A stretch of DNA of 64,000 bases. Source: Trinickia sp. Y13. Lineage in GTDB: Bacteria > Pseudomonadota > Gammaproteobacteria > Burkholderiales > Burkholderiaceae. Made by a program: the position numbers and the translations under genes. Where the stretch lies: contig NZ_JAKWFK010000002.1 in the NCBI RefSeq assembly GCF_029522115.1, forward strand, positions 434,001 through 498,000, read 5' to 3'. The notes beneath the pieces were generated by a model, which searched no databases, was not told where the DNA came from, and saw nothing but the letters and a program-made list of their open reading frames with translations. This document shows positions 36,959-45,387 of this stretch, piece after piece; position 1 is the stretch's first letter, and each line of letters opens with the position of its first letter.

Positions 36959-37282
36959 ATGTTGAACAAATTTGTCTTGGCGGCTATCGCGGGCATGTTT
37001 GCTGTGGGCATGGCCCACGCTCAAGCCTCCGGCGCCGCGGCGGCAAGCGGTGCGGCGGCTGCGCCCGCTTCCTCGGATTGCGCGGCACAGGCAGTGGGCA
37101 AGAACGGCAAACCGCTGTCGGGCGCGGCCAAGGCGTCGTTCATCAAGAAATGCAAGGCCGACAAGATGAAGTCGGCGAAGGCGGAATGTGAAACCAAGGC
37201 CGTCGGCTCGAACGGCAAGCCGCTCGCCGGCGCGGCGAAGGCCTCTTTCATGAAGAAGTGCGAAGCGGACGCCGCCAAGTAA
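36959..37282 (+). CDS. PsiF-family exported protein with two repeats
   Basis: 107 residues: signal peptide (FVLAAIAGMFAVGMAHA), an Ala/Gly linker, then two PsiF repeats, AVGKNGKPLSGAAKASFIKKC and AVGSNGKPLAGAAKASFMKKC-like, each with a leading Cys (CAAQ, CETK). The ATG at 36959 is preferred to 36953 because AGGAGG lies at proper distance. PsiF was named as phosphate-starvation inducible in E. coli; molecular role unknown. No PhoB box was confirmed. Confidence 0.85.
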   Translation: MLNKFVLAAIAGMFAVGMAHAQASGAAAASGAAAAPASSDCAAQAVGKNGKPLSGAAKASFIKKCKADKMKSAKAECETKAVGSNGKPLAGAAKASFMKKCEADAAK

Positions 37283-37343
37283 GGCTTCACTGAAAAGCGG
37301 GGCGAGCCGATCAGCACCGGTTCGTCCCGCGCAAACCCCAAGG

Positions 37344-37514
37344 CTAGCCGACGCTCGGCTCGCCCTCGCCAGACTGCCGCCCCGGCTTATCGGCCGGAGA
37401 CTGCTTGCGCCCGCGATCGTCGCGTTCCGGCATGCGGCTACGCGCGTTATCGCTGTGATGCGCCGGCTCGGGCCGATCGGCCACCTGTTTCGGCTCCTTG
37501 CTACGCTGGTTCAT
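37344..37514 (-). CDS. small hydrophilic protein, unknown
   Basis: 56 residues from the ATG at 37514 (MNQRSKEPKQVADRPEP), very rich in Arg, Lys, Asp, Pro and Ser, with no hydrophobic core, so probably disordered. Preceding GGGGGCGAGC offers only a modest ribosome site. Convergent with the PsiF gene. The call rests on a sensible start and composition only. Confidence 0.4.
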   Translation of the reverse strand: MNQRSKEPKQVADRPEPAHHSDNARSRMPERDDRGRKQSPADKPGRQSGEGEPSVG

Positions 37515-37961
37515 GCTCGCCCCCCAAGAGTCGTTACGTAGGCACATTCCGGGCTGCAATAAACAGGCCCGCGGCGGCCTGGGCCGTGCAGCCGAATCCA
37601 TTCCTTACTTTCGCGTGTGTATCGCCGTCCGAAAGAGCCCCGTATAAATTCGAACTCGGTTCGACGATCAGGTGAGTGTTTTCCCTGATGGAGCGGCGAT
37701 CCGCTCCGCTGGGTTGGCGATCGGCGAACCGCTGGAGTGGTGCGTGCTTGCTGCCTGCTCGGTACGTGGTGGCGGGCTGCGCTGCCCTTGGCCCTCATTG
37801 CGGGTCTCCCCGCACCACTAACCGAGCCCCGATTTTTTCGGCGAATCGAGCGTGTAACGCGCCTTTAGTTTTATCCGCATGCCGCCGACAACCAGATAGA
37901 TAGTGGGCGTCCTTGGCGAAACAGCGCGGGGCGCCGTTGGGATTCTACGCAGAGGGCAGGC
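37515..37961. other. gene-free stretch before cheV
   Basis: 447 bases with no convincing coding frame. The cheV promoter candidate lies at its right end (37865-37891). Confidence 0.45.
37865..37891 (+). promoter_or_regulatory. sigma-28-like promoter of cheV
   Basis: TTAGTTTT, 11 bases, GCCGACAA: compare TAAAGTTT-N11-GCCGATAA. One mismatch in the -10 and a weaker -35. It ends 70 bases before the cheV start codon, consistent with flagellar control of a chemotaxis adaptor. Confidence 0.45.
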
Positions 37962-38918
37962 ATGACTAGCCACGACATCACGCACGACGAGCGCACGCAG
38001 CTCACGAGCAAGAACAAGTTCGAACTTCTTCTCTTTCGCTTGGGCCAAGCACGCCCGGGTGCGGAGCAGGCGCTGTACGGCATCAACGTTTTCAAGGTTC
38101 GAGAAATCATCACGAACCGTGAAATTACGCCGATTGCCGGCGCGCCGGATGCGGTGTCGGGCGCCATCGATATTCGCGGGCAGATCATTCCGGTGATCGA
38201 TTTGTGCAAGCTCACGCGCAGCACGCCGACCCGCGAACCGAACATCTTGTTGATTACCGAGTTCGCACGTACGACGCAGGCGTTTGCTGTCGAAGACGTC
38301 GACGACATCGTCCGGCTCGAGTGGAGCCAGGTGCATCCGGCGGAATGCGCGGGCGGCGCGGGCTATATCACGAGCATTGCGCGCTTCAATGGGGAATCGG
38401 GCGAATTACGCCTTGCCCAAGTGCTCGACGTCGAGCAAGTCATGCGCGACGTTTTCCCCGAGCAGCATCGCGACGTCGACAAAGCGGAGCTGAGCACCGA
38501 AATCACCTATGCGGCAGGCGGAAAGATTTTGGCCGCGGACGATTCGGCGTTTGCCCGTACCCTGCTCGATCAAGCGCTGACGGCAATCGGCGCGCCGCAC
38601 ATGCTCGCGACGACGGGCGAAGAAGCGTGGCAAATGCTGCAGCGCGTCGCCGACGAAGCCGAGAAAGAAAAAGTGCCGGCGCGCGACAAGATCTCGCTTG
38701 TCATTACCGATTTGGAAATGCCTGAAATGGACGGGTTCATGCTGACCCGCCGTATCAAAGCCGACGAGCGGCTCAAGCATATCCCCGTGATCATTCATTC
38801 GTCTTTGACGGGATCGGCGAACGAGGCGCATGTGCGCAATGCGGGCGCGAACGGCTATGTGGCCAAGTTCGCGCCGAAGGAGCTGTGCGAAGCGATTACG
38901 GAGGCGCTGGCTTCTTAA
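37962..38918 (+). CDS. cheV: chemotaxis protein CheV (CheW-receiver fusion)
   Basis: 318 residues. The N-terminal CheW domain (about 15-165; LLFRLGQ, YGINVFKVREII, GAIDIRGQIIPVIDL) couples receptors to CheA. The C-terminal receiver domain (about 180-315) has the acidic pair in AADDS, phospho-acceptor Asp in VITDLEMPEMDGF, Ser/Thr in IHSSLTG and Lys in VAKFAPKEL. Phosphorylation adjusts receptor coupling. It closes the core-like segment; the next gene is convergent and belongs to the accessory island. Confidence 0.93.
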   Translation: MTSHDITHDERTQLTSKNKFELLLFRLGQARPGAEQALYGINVFKVREIITNREITPIAGAPDAVSGAIDIRGQIIPVIDLCKLTRSTPTREPNILLITEFARTTQAFAVEDVDDIVRLEWSQVHPAECAGGAGYITSIARFNGESGELRLAQVLDVEQVMRDVFPEQHRDVDKAELSTEITYAAGGKILAADDSAFARTLLDQALTAIGAPHMLATTGEEAWQMLQRVADEAEKEKVPARDKISLVITDLEMPEMDGFMLTRRIKADERLKHIPVIIHSSLTGSANEAHVRNAGANGYVAKFAPKELCEAITEALAS

Positions 38919-38965
38919 GTGTGGGGCGGCCGCTTGCTTTGTCTCCGCTTGTCGCGCACTCGCGT

Positions 38966-40330
38966 TTAATGCGGGCGGCCTGCATCGAGCCACGCTTGCA
39001 CTGTGTTCGGTGTCAATCGATACCGAGCGCAGTTGAATACTTCCAACTTCTCCAATTCATCGAGCAGCATGACATCAAAGCCTGGCGCCGTGCTCTCCGA
39101 GAGCCCCAATTCGGCCTGCGCGGCCTGTGCGGACTTGCGGTTTGCAACGACCAAAACGATGGCCTCCGTCAGGCGTTCACGGTACCGAAGCCGAAGCGCG
39201 TCAGGCCTACCCATCGATTCCATGACGACGACATACCGCTTCATCGAGCGCCGGTACGTCCACGCGAACAGATCCACGGCTAGCGAGGTGTCTCTATACT
39301 CGTACACGCCGAGCATTGCCCGCGCATAGTCGGATGGCTCGACGTCCAAGAACGATAGCGGCGCGCAGTTGTACAGCATCAGCGGGATATTCGCCGCTAG
39401 GCGGCTAGTGCGCTTGTTGCCGTCCTCGAACGGCTGCAGATAGGCCAGATTCACCCAGAGGAAAAAGGCCGCCTCGATCGGATTCTTGATGTATCTCGCC
39501 TTGTTCAGGATGCTCTCGAGCATCTCTTCGAGTATGGCCGGTACCTGCGTCGGCACATAAACCGTGTCGCTGATATTGACTACTTTCCTTCTAATCGCCC
39601 CCAACCCCCGGGTATCCGCGAGAAGGTCTTGCATCAGCACGGCGTGTAGGTTTCTGATGAGCGAACTAGACAACCCTTGAAGCGGGACCGCGTCCACGAG
39701 GAATTCGATAGCCGCCTTGTGATTGAGCAGCATCACTGCATCGGCATCGTCGTCGACCGTTCCACGCTTGAACAACTCCTGGGTTGCCAGCATGGTGTAC
39801 GGGTTGCCTTCCAGGCGAGATGACGACCAGGACAGGTCGATCAGCCATTGCTCGAGCACTTTGCGCGCGTAAGTGCCAGCCGGCAATTGCTCCTTCATGC
39901 TCCCCGCACGATAAAGCGCTTCGGCCAGGCCCCTCGGCATCAGCCAACTATCGTTAGGAACGTAGCTTTCGACGAAGTCGCGTTGGTATGTGACCGGGTC
40001 GCGCGCGGCAAGAGGGACGTCGAGCTTCTTGCGCAGATTGATCGCTGCGGCCGACCATACCGGCTGAGATGGCGTTTCGACTTCGGTCGGTGCCGTGGGG
40101 GCGATAGGTTGCGCAGTGGAGGCGCCCGCAGCCAGTCGATAGCGGGTTGCCCGGGCTTGGCCGCTGCGCGTGAGCTTTCCGCTATCGCGCAGCGCCTCGA
40201 GATGGCGTCGGACGGTGGCCGAACTGCCGCCCGTCGCGGCAATGACCTGGGCGGAGGACACCTCCGGCTGCCCGGCTTCGGCCAGGCGCTGGACGACCGC
40301 CAGGATGACTTCCGGTGTCACTTTGGTCAT
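38966..40330 (-). CDS. Fic-fold protein with N-terminal winged helix; non-canonical active-site motif
   Basis: 454 residues. The N-terminus (VTPEVILAVVQRLAEAG; SSAQVIAATGGSSATVRRHLEALRDSGKL) is a winged-helix DNA-binding domain. The middle is a Fic fold whose active-site motif reads LQPFEDGNKRTSR. The canonical HxFx(D/E)GNGRxxR has His first, here Gln, and Lys replaces the second Gly. Without that His normal AMP transfer is unlikely. A conserved subgroup with this motif exists to my recollection. The ATG at 40330 follows a six-copy operator array, suggesting autoregulation. It marks the left edge of the island. Confidence 0.85.
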   Translation of the reverse strand: MTKVTPEVILAVVQRLAEAGQPEVSSAQVIAATGGSSATVRRHLEALRDSGKLTRSGQARATRYRLAAGASTAQPIAPTAPTEVETPSQPVWSAAAINLRKKLDVPLAARDPVTYQRDFVESYVPNDSWLMPRGLAEALYRAGSMKEQLPAGTYARKVLEQWLIDLSWSSSRLEGNPYTMLATQELFKRGTVDDDADAVMLLNHKAAIEFLVDAVPLQGLSSSLIRNLHAVLMQDLLADTRGLGAIRRKVVNISDTVYVPTQVPAILEEMLESILNKARYIKNPIEAAFFLWVNLAYLQPFEDGNKRTSRLAANIPLMLYNCAPLSFLDVEPSDYARAMLGVYEYRDTSLAVDLFAWTYRRSMKRYVVVMESMGRPDALRLRYRERLTEAIVLVVANRKSAQAAQAELGLSESTAPGFDVMLLDELEKLEVFNCARYRLTPNTVQAWLDAGRPH

Positions 40331-40332
40331 TT

Positions 40333-40426
40333 ATCTGCTCAGAACCTGCTCAAATTTGAGCAGATTCTATAGAAATGAGCAGATACTTCAAGCAGGTGAG
40401 CAGATACTACGAATGCGTGAGCAGAT
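40333..40426. promoter_or_regulatory. six-copy TGAGCAG operator array before the Fic gene
   Basis: Direct copies of TGAGCAGAT start at 40357, 40376, 40397 and 40418 (steps of 19, 21 and 21, two helical turns). Inverted copies occur at 40333-40341 (ATCTGCTCA) and 40346-40352 (CTGCTCA). The latter pairs with the first direct copy to make the perfect 18-bp palindrome CTGCTCAAATTTGAGCAG (40346-40363). The array lies directly upstream of the Fic start codon and is best explained as cooperative autoregulation by its own winged helix. Confidence 0.75.
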
Positions 40427-40497
40427 ATTGAGCCGATTTAGGCACAATCTGGTCGCAGAGCGCCGGCTGGACCTTGCCGAGCGATGCGACGCCTCAC

Positions 40498-41223
40498 TTA
40501 GGCAGTGGCCTTGTGCGCGCCATTCGGACGGATCAGAAATTCCGAGCGGTCACTGGTAGCCGCGAGCCACGCCGGCGCTGGACCGCGCCCGCTCCACGTC
40601 GCGCCGGTTTCGGGATTCAGATATTTGGCAGCCTGCTTGCCTTTAGGCGGTCCTTTCCGTTTGGCGGCGGTCGAGGTCTTTTTACTTGCACGCGTCGACG
40701 TGACCTTCGCACGTCCGTTGGCCGCCGCTATTTCGAATTTCGCTCGATCCTTCGCATTCGCTATCCATGCCGGGGCGCGACCACGGCCCGACCATGTGGC
40801 GCCGGTTTCTGGGTCGCGGTACTTCGCCGGCTGCTGCCCTTTGACGTAGTTACCCTGTCGCTTCGCTTTAGGCGCATCGGGCGCCGCAGGACTCTCTACA
40901 TTGCCATCGACGAGAAAGCGGTCGCGATTCTTCGCATTGGCAATCCAAGCCGGCGCGCGACCACGGCCAGACCATGTCGCGCCGGTTTTCGGGTTGATGT
41001 ATTTCGGTGCAACGGCTGAAGCGCTTGCGGTTGCCTTCTTACCGACCCTTCCCCTGCGCTTCGCGCCGCCAAGATGAGCCTCGACGTCTGCAACCGTAAT
41101 TCCATTCTTCCGCATGAGTTCGGCAATGCGATCGAGCGTAGCCGACGCCGCTTTGATTCTGATCGCCTCGGCTTGCTCTTGCAGACGCTTGATCTTGATC
41201 TCGATTGCTTCCAGGGTGGGCAT
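40498..41223 (-). CDS. H-NS-like nucleoid protein with three DNA-binding modules
   Basis: 241 residues from the ATG at 41223 (GGAGGA before it). The N-terminal coiled-coil oligomerisation segment (MPTLEAIEIKIKRLQEQAEAI) leads to ITVADVEAHLGG and three copies of the H-NS C-terminal module, each with TGATWSGRGRAPAW or TGATWSGRGPAPAW (about residues 85-120, 135-170 and 205-235), separated by basic Lys/Thr/Ala linkers. Ordinary Burkholderia BvH-NS proteins are about 100 residues with one module. Likely a silencer of AT-rich foreign DNA, here carried by the island. Confidence 0.9.
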   Translation of the reverse strand: MPTLEAIEIKIKRLQEQAEAIRIKAASATLDRIAELMRKNGITVADVEAHLGGAKRRGRVGKKATASASAVAPKYINPKTGATWSGRGRAPAWIANAKNRDRFLVDGNVESPAAPDAPKAKRQGNYVKGQQPAKYRDPETGATWSGRGRAPAWIANAKDRAKFEIAAANGRAKVTSTRASKKTSTAAKRKGPPKGKQAAKYLNPETGATWSGRGPAPAWLAATSDRSEFLIRPNGAHKATA

Positions 41224-41556
41224 GGGTTCCTCCATAAAGACGAATGGACGCACTATGCCATGAGAGCAACGGCGCTGCCAGCAGAGGTGATTCAAGAACT
41301 CATACTGAGGGAGCCTCGCTCACTGCGGAGAGAAACGATGACGATCGGCATGGTCTACCAGAGCGATCGCCAAGCGCAGGTCGCCCATGCTCTGGGGGTC
41401 GCCCCCGAATAGCGTTTTGCATAGCGTTATGGAACGATCTCGGCCATCCTCAACCAAGAGAGCACCTTGGTCTGCGCACGTGTTCTTGCTTTGCACCTGT
41501 GCATACGCGCAGCGAAGTCCATACTATCCTGAGCTAGGTATTCAGGAGGCGATGAG

Positions 41557-42516
41557 ATGTGCTATTCGGCTCAGATAAAGGCGGACTACGGACGATTCGT
41601 CAGGACCTTCGGCGCGCGCATCGGCCTCGATGAGTTCACGAGGCTGTACTGGGAACGAGAGCAAGGTGCGACGCATTTGATTCCAAAGGCAGTCGACGCG
41701 ATGTTCTTGGAGCCGCAGACGCCCGACGAGCAGCGCATCAAAGACATGATTGAACGATTCAACCAGTCTCAGGCAGCCAAGCTCGAGGAGGAATTGTTCA
41801 AGCAACGCACGCGTCTTGCCGACGCCGAGCGGGCGCTACAAGCAAAGGTGACGAAGGCCGCGGCCGAAAGCAAACGGATTGCGACCAACAAAGTAGAAGC
41901 GCTGCGTCGCCGGCTGGACGACCTATGGCGAACGGAACTGCTCGAACGCGACGCGCGAATTTTTCCCGGGCACTACGCGCCGGTCATCGTCATGGAGAAC
42001 GGCGAGCGGGTTGTGAAGCCTATGCGATATCAGTGCCGCCCTGCTGGCAAACCCGCGCTCTATGACAAGAAGTTTCCCGGTACGTATAACGCCAGACGAG
42101 ACAGCCTCGAAGGCTTCTGGCGGCAACTGTTCGGTTACTCGCACGGCGTGCTGGTCGCAACGGCGTTTTTCGAGAATGTCGGCAAAGCAAAGCTCGAGAG
42201 GCGTGAACTCAAAGACGGCGAAAAAGACGAAAACATCGTCTTGCGATTCGAGCCCCGCCCGGCGGAAGACATGCTGGTGGCCTGCTTGTGGTCACGCTGG
42301 ACTGGAACAGACGCGCCCGACTTGCTCTCGTTTGCCACCATTACCGACGAGCCTCCCCCTGAAGTGGCCGCCGCGGGCCACGACCGATGCATCATCCCGA
42401 TAAAGCCCGAGAATGTTGATGCGTGGCTGGTGCCAGAGGCGGACAACATCGAGGCGCAATACGCGATACTTGATGACAGGGAACGGCCGTACTACGAGCA
42501 TCGGTTGGCGGCATAA
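41557..42516 (+). CDS. SRAP / HMCES-family abasic-site shielding protein (YedK-like)
   Basis: 319 residues starting MCYSAQIKADYGRF: Met removal exposes Cys2, which crosslinks abasic sites in single-stranded DNA. Family landmarks: VKPMRYQCRPAG, the conserved TYNARRDSL (Asn and Arg), GVLVATAFFENV and FATITDEPP, with a His (AAAGHDRCIIPIK) near the C-terminus. GGAGG precedes the start. The middle is helical and Lys/Glu-rich (about 70-125), longer than E. coli YedK (222 residues). SRAP genes are common in islands and SOS-linked loci. Confidence 0.85.
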   Translation: MCYSAQIKADYGRFVRTFGARIGLDEFTRLYWEREQGATHLIPKAVDAMFLEPQTPDEQRIKDMIERFNQSQAAKLEEELFKQRTRLADAERALQAKVTKAAAESKRIATNKVEALRRRLDDLWRTELLERDARIFPGHYAPVIVMENGERVVKPMRYQCRPAGKPALYDKKFPGTYNARRDSLEGFWRQLFGYSHGVLVATAFFENVGKAKLERRELKDGEKDENIVLRFEPRPAEDMLVACLWSRWTGTDAPDLLSFATITDEPPPEVAAAGHDRCIIPIKPENVDAWLVPEADNIEAQYAILDDRERPYYEHRLAA

Positions 42517-43326
42517 AGAGACGCGTGATGTCTCCGATGCACTCGTTGCCTGCTCGAAAGGCTTGTCGATTCGATGGTTAGGGAATTTGGTGCGCCTTTG
42601 TCGTCGCCCTGCGGCCGTTTGCAGGAATTTCGTCGTGCGTTAAGTGAAACATTGCGACCCGCGTGAAGTAAAACTATTAAGACTTGCCAGTGCTGAATTG
42701 CAATAGCTTCGGTTACACGCCATCGTCAGTTCCGATTACGCGCAGATTTCGTTGGAAAAACAATAACTTGTCGCCCCGGCGCTGGCACGTCCAATCGGGC
42801 GGATGTTTGCGCGGAGACGTTGCACATCAACATCCTCGCATTTCCAATATTTTCGGTTACGGCGGGCCTCGGCACTGAGCTGAGAACAGTGTGCGGATTT
42901 GTCATGCCCAAAAGAGCAATCCACCACGCGGATGAACGTCACTTAATGGTCGTCGAGGTCAACGGCCTTGGCCGCCATATGCTGACGGTCAGCCCCAAAG
43001 CCATGTCCAGCACTAAGAGGGCTCCCAGCTCCAACGGTCAGACCGTCGGAGGTTGTTCCCAACGAGTGACGATTGCCGTTCCCGGCGGTGATTTCACCAA
43101 GCGGACTTGCAGTTCAAGCTTGAACAACGCGCCCCGATTGTAGCGGCCGTCTTTGTTTCGAGTAAGTCTTTCGTACTGGCGCCCGTCATACGAGTGTCCG
43201 ACGAGAGCACCCCAGAGGACCGACTTCATGACGAGTCTGAGAGTTTCTCGAAATTGCAGGCGCATCTTTCTCGCTATAAAACGGTAACATGATGGAACAA
43301 TAACCAACGCCCCCATGCACGGAATT
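42517..43326. other. low-confidence stretch, possible gene remnants
   Basis: 810 bases with noticeably lower GC than the flanks and no reading frame with a good start, ribosome site and protein-like composition. Short open frames occur on both strands (for example plus 42820-43143), but their sequences look arbitrary. This could be decayed mobile DNA. Confidence 0.4.
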
Positions 43327-44049
43327 ATGACCACGGACATCGCAACCCTGCATTGCAACGCACGCATTGCGGCGATTGAACGAGCAGAAAAGGAGTATAA
43401 GCTTCAGTGCGACGTCTTCGACACAGCGGACCGCAAAGCGCAAGCGACGACCACAATCGCCGGTGCGCTTCTCGCCGCGGACTTGGGCTTTGTCGCCAAG
43501 ATGAGTGATGCCCCCGGCTCGCTTGCCCAGACTGCTCTCGTCGCAATCACAGTCGCCCTCGGCGTCAGCGTCTTGATGGCGCTATGGGCCATGTACGCGC
43601 GAGATTCAAACCTACCAGCGAGCGTCGCCGAGACCGAGCCCAAGTACGCGAAGTTGATGAATCAAAACGCGCCGGACGACTTCAAGGCGGCGGAAGCCGA
43701 ACTGCTTGATTTTTTGATAGGCGAACTTAAGCGGGCAAATGCTTCCGTCGAGAGCGTAAGCAAAGCAAAGGCGACATGGGTGCTTCGAGCGCAGATCGCC
43801 CTCATCGTTGCCGCTTTCTTTACGATACTCCTCACTCTCGGCTTGATTGCAAAACCTGACCTCCTTGCTTTCAAGGCGACGACGGACTCACTCCCCTTGA
43901 ACGCATCCGTGGCAAGGATGACCACCCCGTTGCGAAACTCCCGTCCCGAGCTGCCCCCGAGCGAAGCCTCGGCGAATAAATCGTCACCCCGAAGCGCATC
44001 TTCCGGGGCCGCTGCTTCCCTCCCGGCTGGAATTCCGCCTCGCAAATAG
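43327..44049 (+). CDS. membrane protein resembling SLATT / PycTM effector subunits
   Basis: 240 residues. A cytosolic helix with VFDTADRKAQATTTIAGALLAADLGF enters TM1, then TM2 (TALVAITVALGVSVLMALWAMYA), a cytosolic helical stretch with KRANASVESVSKAKATW, TM3 (IALIVAAFFTILLTLGLIA) and a Ser/Pro-rich tail. DxADRKA before the first TM resembles the TM effectors of nucleotide-second-messenger defence systems (Pycsar/SLATT), but no cyclase gene is adjacent. ACGGA before the ATG at 43327 favours it over 43315. The nuclease-like gene 78 bases downstream is on the same strand. Confidence 0.55.
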   Translation: MTTDIATLHCNARIAAIERAEKEYKLQCDVFDTADRKAQATTTIAGALLAADLGFVAKMSDAPGSLAQTALVAITVALGVSVLMALWAMYARDSNLPASVAETEPKYAKLMNQNAPDDFKAAEAELLDFLIGELKRANASVESVSKAKATWVLRAQIALIVAAFFTILLTLGLIAKPDLLAFKATTDSLPLNASVARMTTPLRNSRPELPPSEASANKSSPRSASSGAAASLPAGIPPRK

Positions 44050-44127
44050 CTGTCATCCTTGACACGAGGAGAGTGACGCGCAGACTTCCCCCTCTCTCCG
44101 GGGAGCAGACACAAACGGAGACGTCAC

Positions 44128-44628
44128 GTGTCACTTTCGTCAACTCAGGTCGGCGTCATCGGAGAGAATCTCCTGGTCAACGCCGTCATGAAGGCAAGCG
44201 ATGAGCGCATTTCGCCGTTCACGTCGATTGCGGATGACGACGGCCTCGATGTCCTCTTCTTCGACAAGGAGACCGGCAATTCGCTCGCGATACAACTCAA
44301 GTGTCGCACTGTCACCACTCGCAAGCGCAGTTCGGATGACCGAGGGAACGTCACTTACTTCCAAGTTCGAAAGGCCGCGTTCAACGGAGCACGGCGGGCG
44401 TATTTGCTGGCAGCGCTTTTCAACACTGAGCTCACGGAGTTCGTCGCCACGTGGTTCATCCGAATGGAACAATTGCGTCACGTAGGAAGGGACGCTTCCG
44501 CCAAGTGGGTCATCCAACCGAGCAAAGCCCAGGCGAGTGCGGACCGCTACACGCCGTATCGGTGCTCAACCTCCCTGGAACTCGCGCAGAGAATTGTCGA
44601 GGTCTGCGAAGCCAAGACTCAATCCTGA
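44128..44628 (+). CDS. PD-(D/E)XK-nuclease-like protein (DUF4365-type)
   Basis: 166 residues from a GTG at 44128 with GGAG upstream. Starting from GVIGENLLVNAVMKA, the central segment DDDGLDVLFFDKETGNSLAIQLKCR fits the nuclease core: acidic Asp on the first strand, then a QxK on the next. The rest has a helix-strand pattern (YFQVRKAAFNGARRAYLLAALF). The family is common in restriction and defence loci. It pairs with the upstream membrane protein. Catalysis is inferred from the motif only. Confidence 0.6.
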   Translation: MSLSSTQVGVIGENLLVNAVMKASDERISPFTSIADDDGLDVLFFDKETGNSLAIQLKCRTVTTRKRSSDDRGNVTYFQVRKAAFNGARRAYLLAALFNTELTEFVATWFIRMEQLRHVGRDASAKWVIQPSKAQASADRYTPYRCSTSLELAQRIVEVCEAKTQS

Positions 44629-44686
44629 CCTCGCGTTCTTTCAGGATTCATCAACGCCGCGGCGCTCGCCGCTCTTCGTTACCGCG

Positions 44687-45031
44687 TCAGTACGGTCGAA
44701 TCCCGATGCGCGGGCTGATGCACGCGTAAACGAGCGTCAGAGCGATGAAAAGAAAGAGGATGCCTGCCGCGAGTCTGCTGTAACGGCGAACGCGGTCCAC
44801 TTTCGTGAACATCACGCTACCGACCAGAAGCAATGCGACGCCGACAAAGAAGTCACTGACCATCCCCCCCATCGTCACGCCATCGACAAAGCTGACGTAG
44901 TCGTACGTCAGGAGACGATGAAGTCCATCAAGAGTTCTCAGCGGGGCGAGCGCTCCGATGGTAAGAACGAGGCCGACTAGTGAGATGATGCCAGCGAAGA
45001 ATGTCACGAGAATGCTCGCTCGCGGTTTCAT
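44687..45031 (-). CDS. small membrane protein, second immunity-like gene of the T6SS cassette
   Basis: 114 residues, four predicted membrane helices (ILVTFFAGIISLVGLVLTIGAL; GGMVSDFFVGVALLLVGSVMF; LAAGILFLFIALTLVYACI) and a short basic start. It begins two bases after the stop of the previous membrane gene, so the four genes 46738-44687 form one operon. No family recognised. Immunity proteins against periplasmic amidases are often membrane anchored; that role is inferred from position. Confidence 0.65.
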   Translation of the reverse strand: MKPRASILVTFFAGIISLVGLVLTIGALAPLRTLDGLHRLLTYDYVSFVDGVTMGGMVSDFFVGVALLLVGSVMFTKVDRVRRYSRLAAGILFLFIALTLVYACISPRIGIRPY

Positions 45032-45033
45032 AG

Positions 45034-45387
45034 TTATCCCACTGTGTAAAAGGCTTGCATCTGCGCATAGGCGAGGAGAGCGAGCAGCACGATGGACCAG
45101 GAAAGCATGAAAGCGAAGCGGCGACCGGTTGCATCGACCCGAAACGCGGAAATGCCCGCCACCGCGCTGACGACTGCAAGTATCAGTACGTAAAAGCGGC
45201 TCGCCAATAACTCCGCCTCCGGAATTGCGCGGTCAAAGCGATTCGCCCAGTGGTAAGTAATTGGTTTGAGCGCGAGGGCGTCACCTAGGACGGACGGTTT
45301 GAATAGCAAGCCAACTGCAGGCGCCCCCGCCGCGATATAGCACGCGACAAGGAGCACGAGCACGACGATAGCGGCTCCAAGCTTCAT
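45034..45387 (-). CDS. small membrane protein, probable immunity protein
   Basis: 117 residues: TM1 (LGAAIVVLVLLVACYIAAGAPAVGLLF), a ~35-residue exposed loop (KPITYHWANRFDRAIPEAELL), TM2 (FYVLILAVVSAVAGISAF) and TM3 (FAFMLSWSIVLLALLAYA). Its ATG overlaps the stop of the amidase-like effector by four bases (45384-45387), the usual coupling of toxin and immunity genes. No known family recognised. Confidence 0.7.
   Translation of the reverse strand: MKLGAAIVVLVLLVACYIAAGAPAVGLLFKPSVLGDALALKPITYHWANRFDRAIPEAELLASRFYVLILAVVSAVAGISAFRVDATGRRFAFMLSWSIVLLALLAYAQMQAFYTVG

Noticed and set aside
40333-40426. CRISPR-like reading of the TGAGCAGAT repeats
   Set aside because: Units are only 9 bases with 10-12-base spacers and mixed orientation, and no cas genes are present; an operator array fits.
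42820-43143. 107-codon plus-strand frame
   Set aside because: No ribosome site, no domain, and competing frames on the other strand look equally arbitrary.
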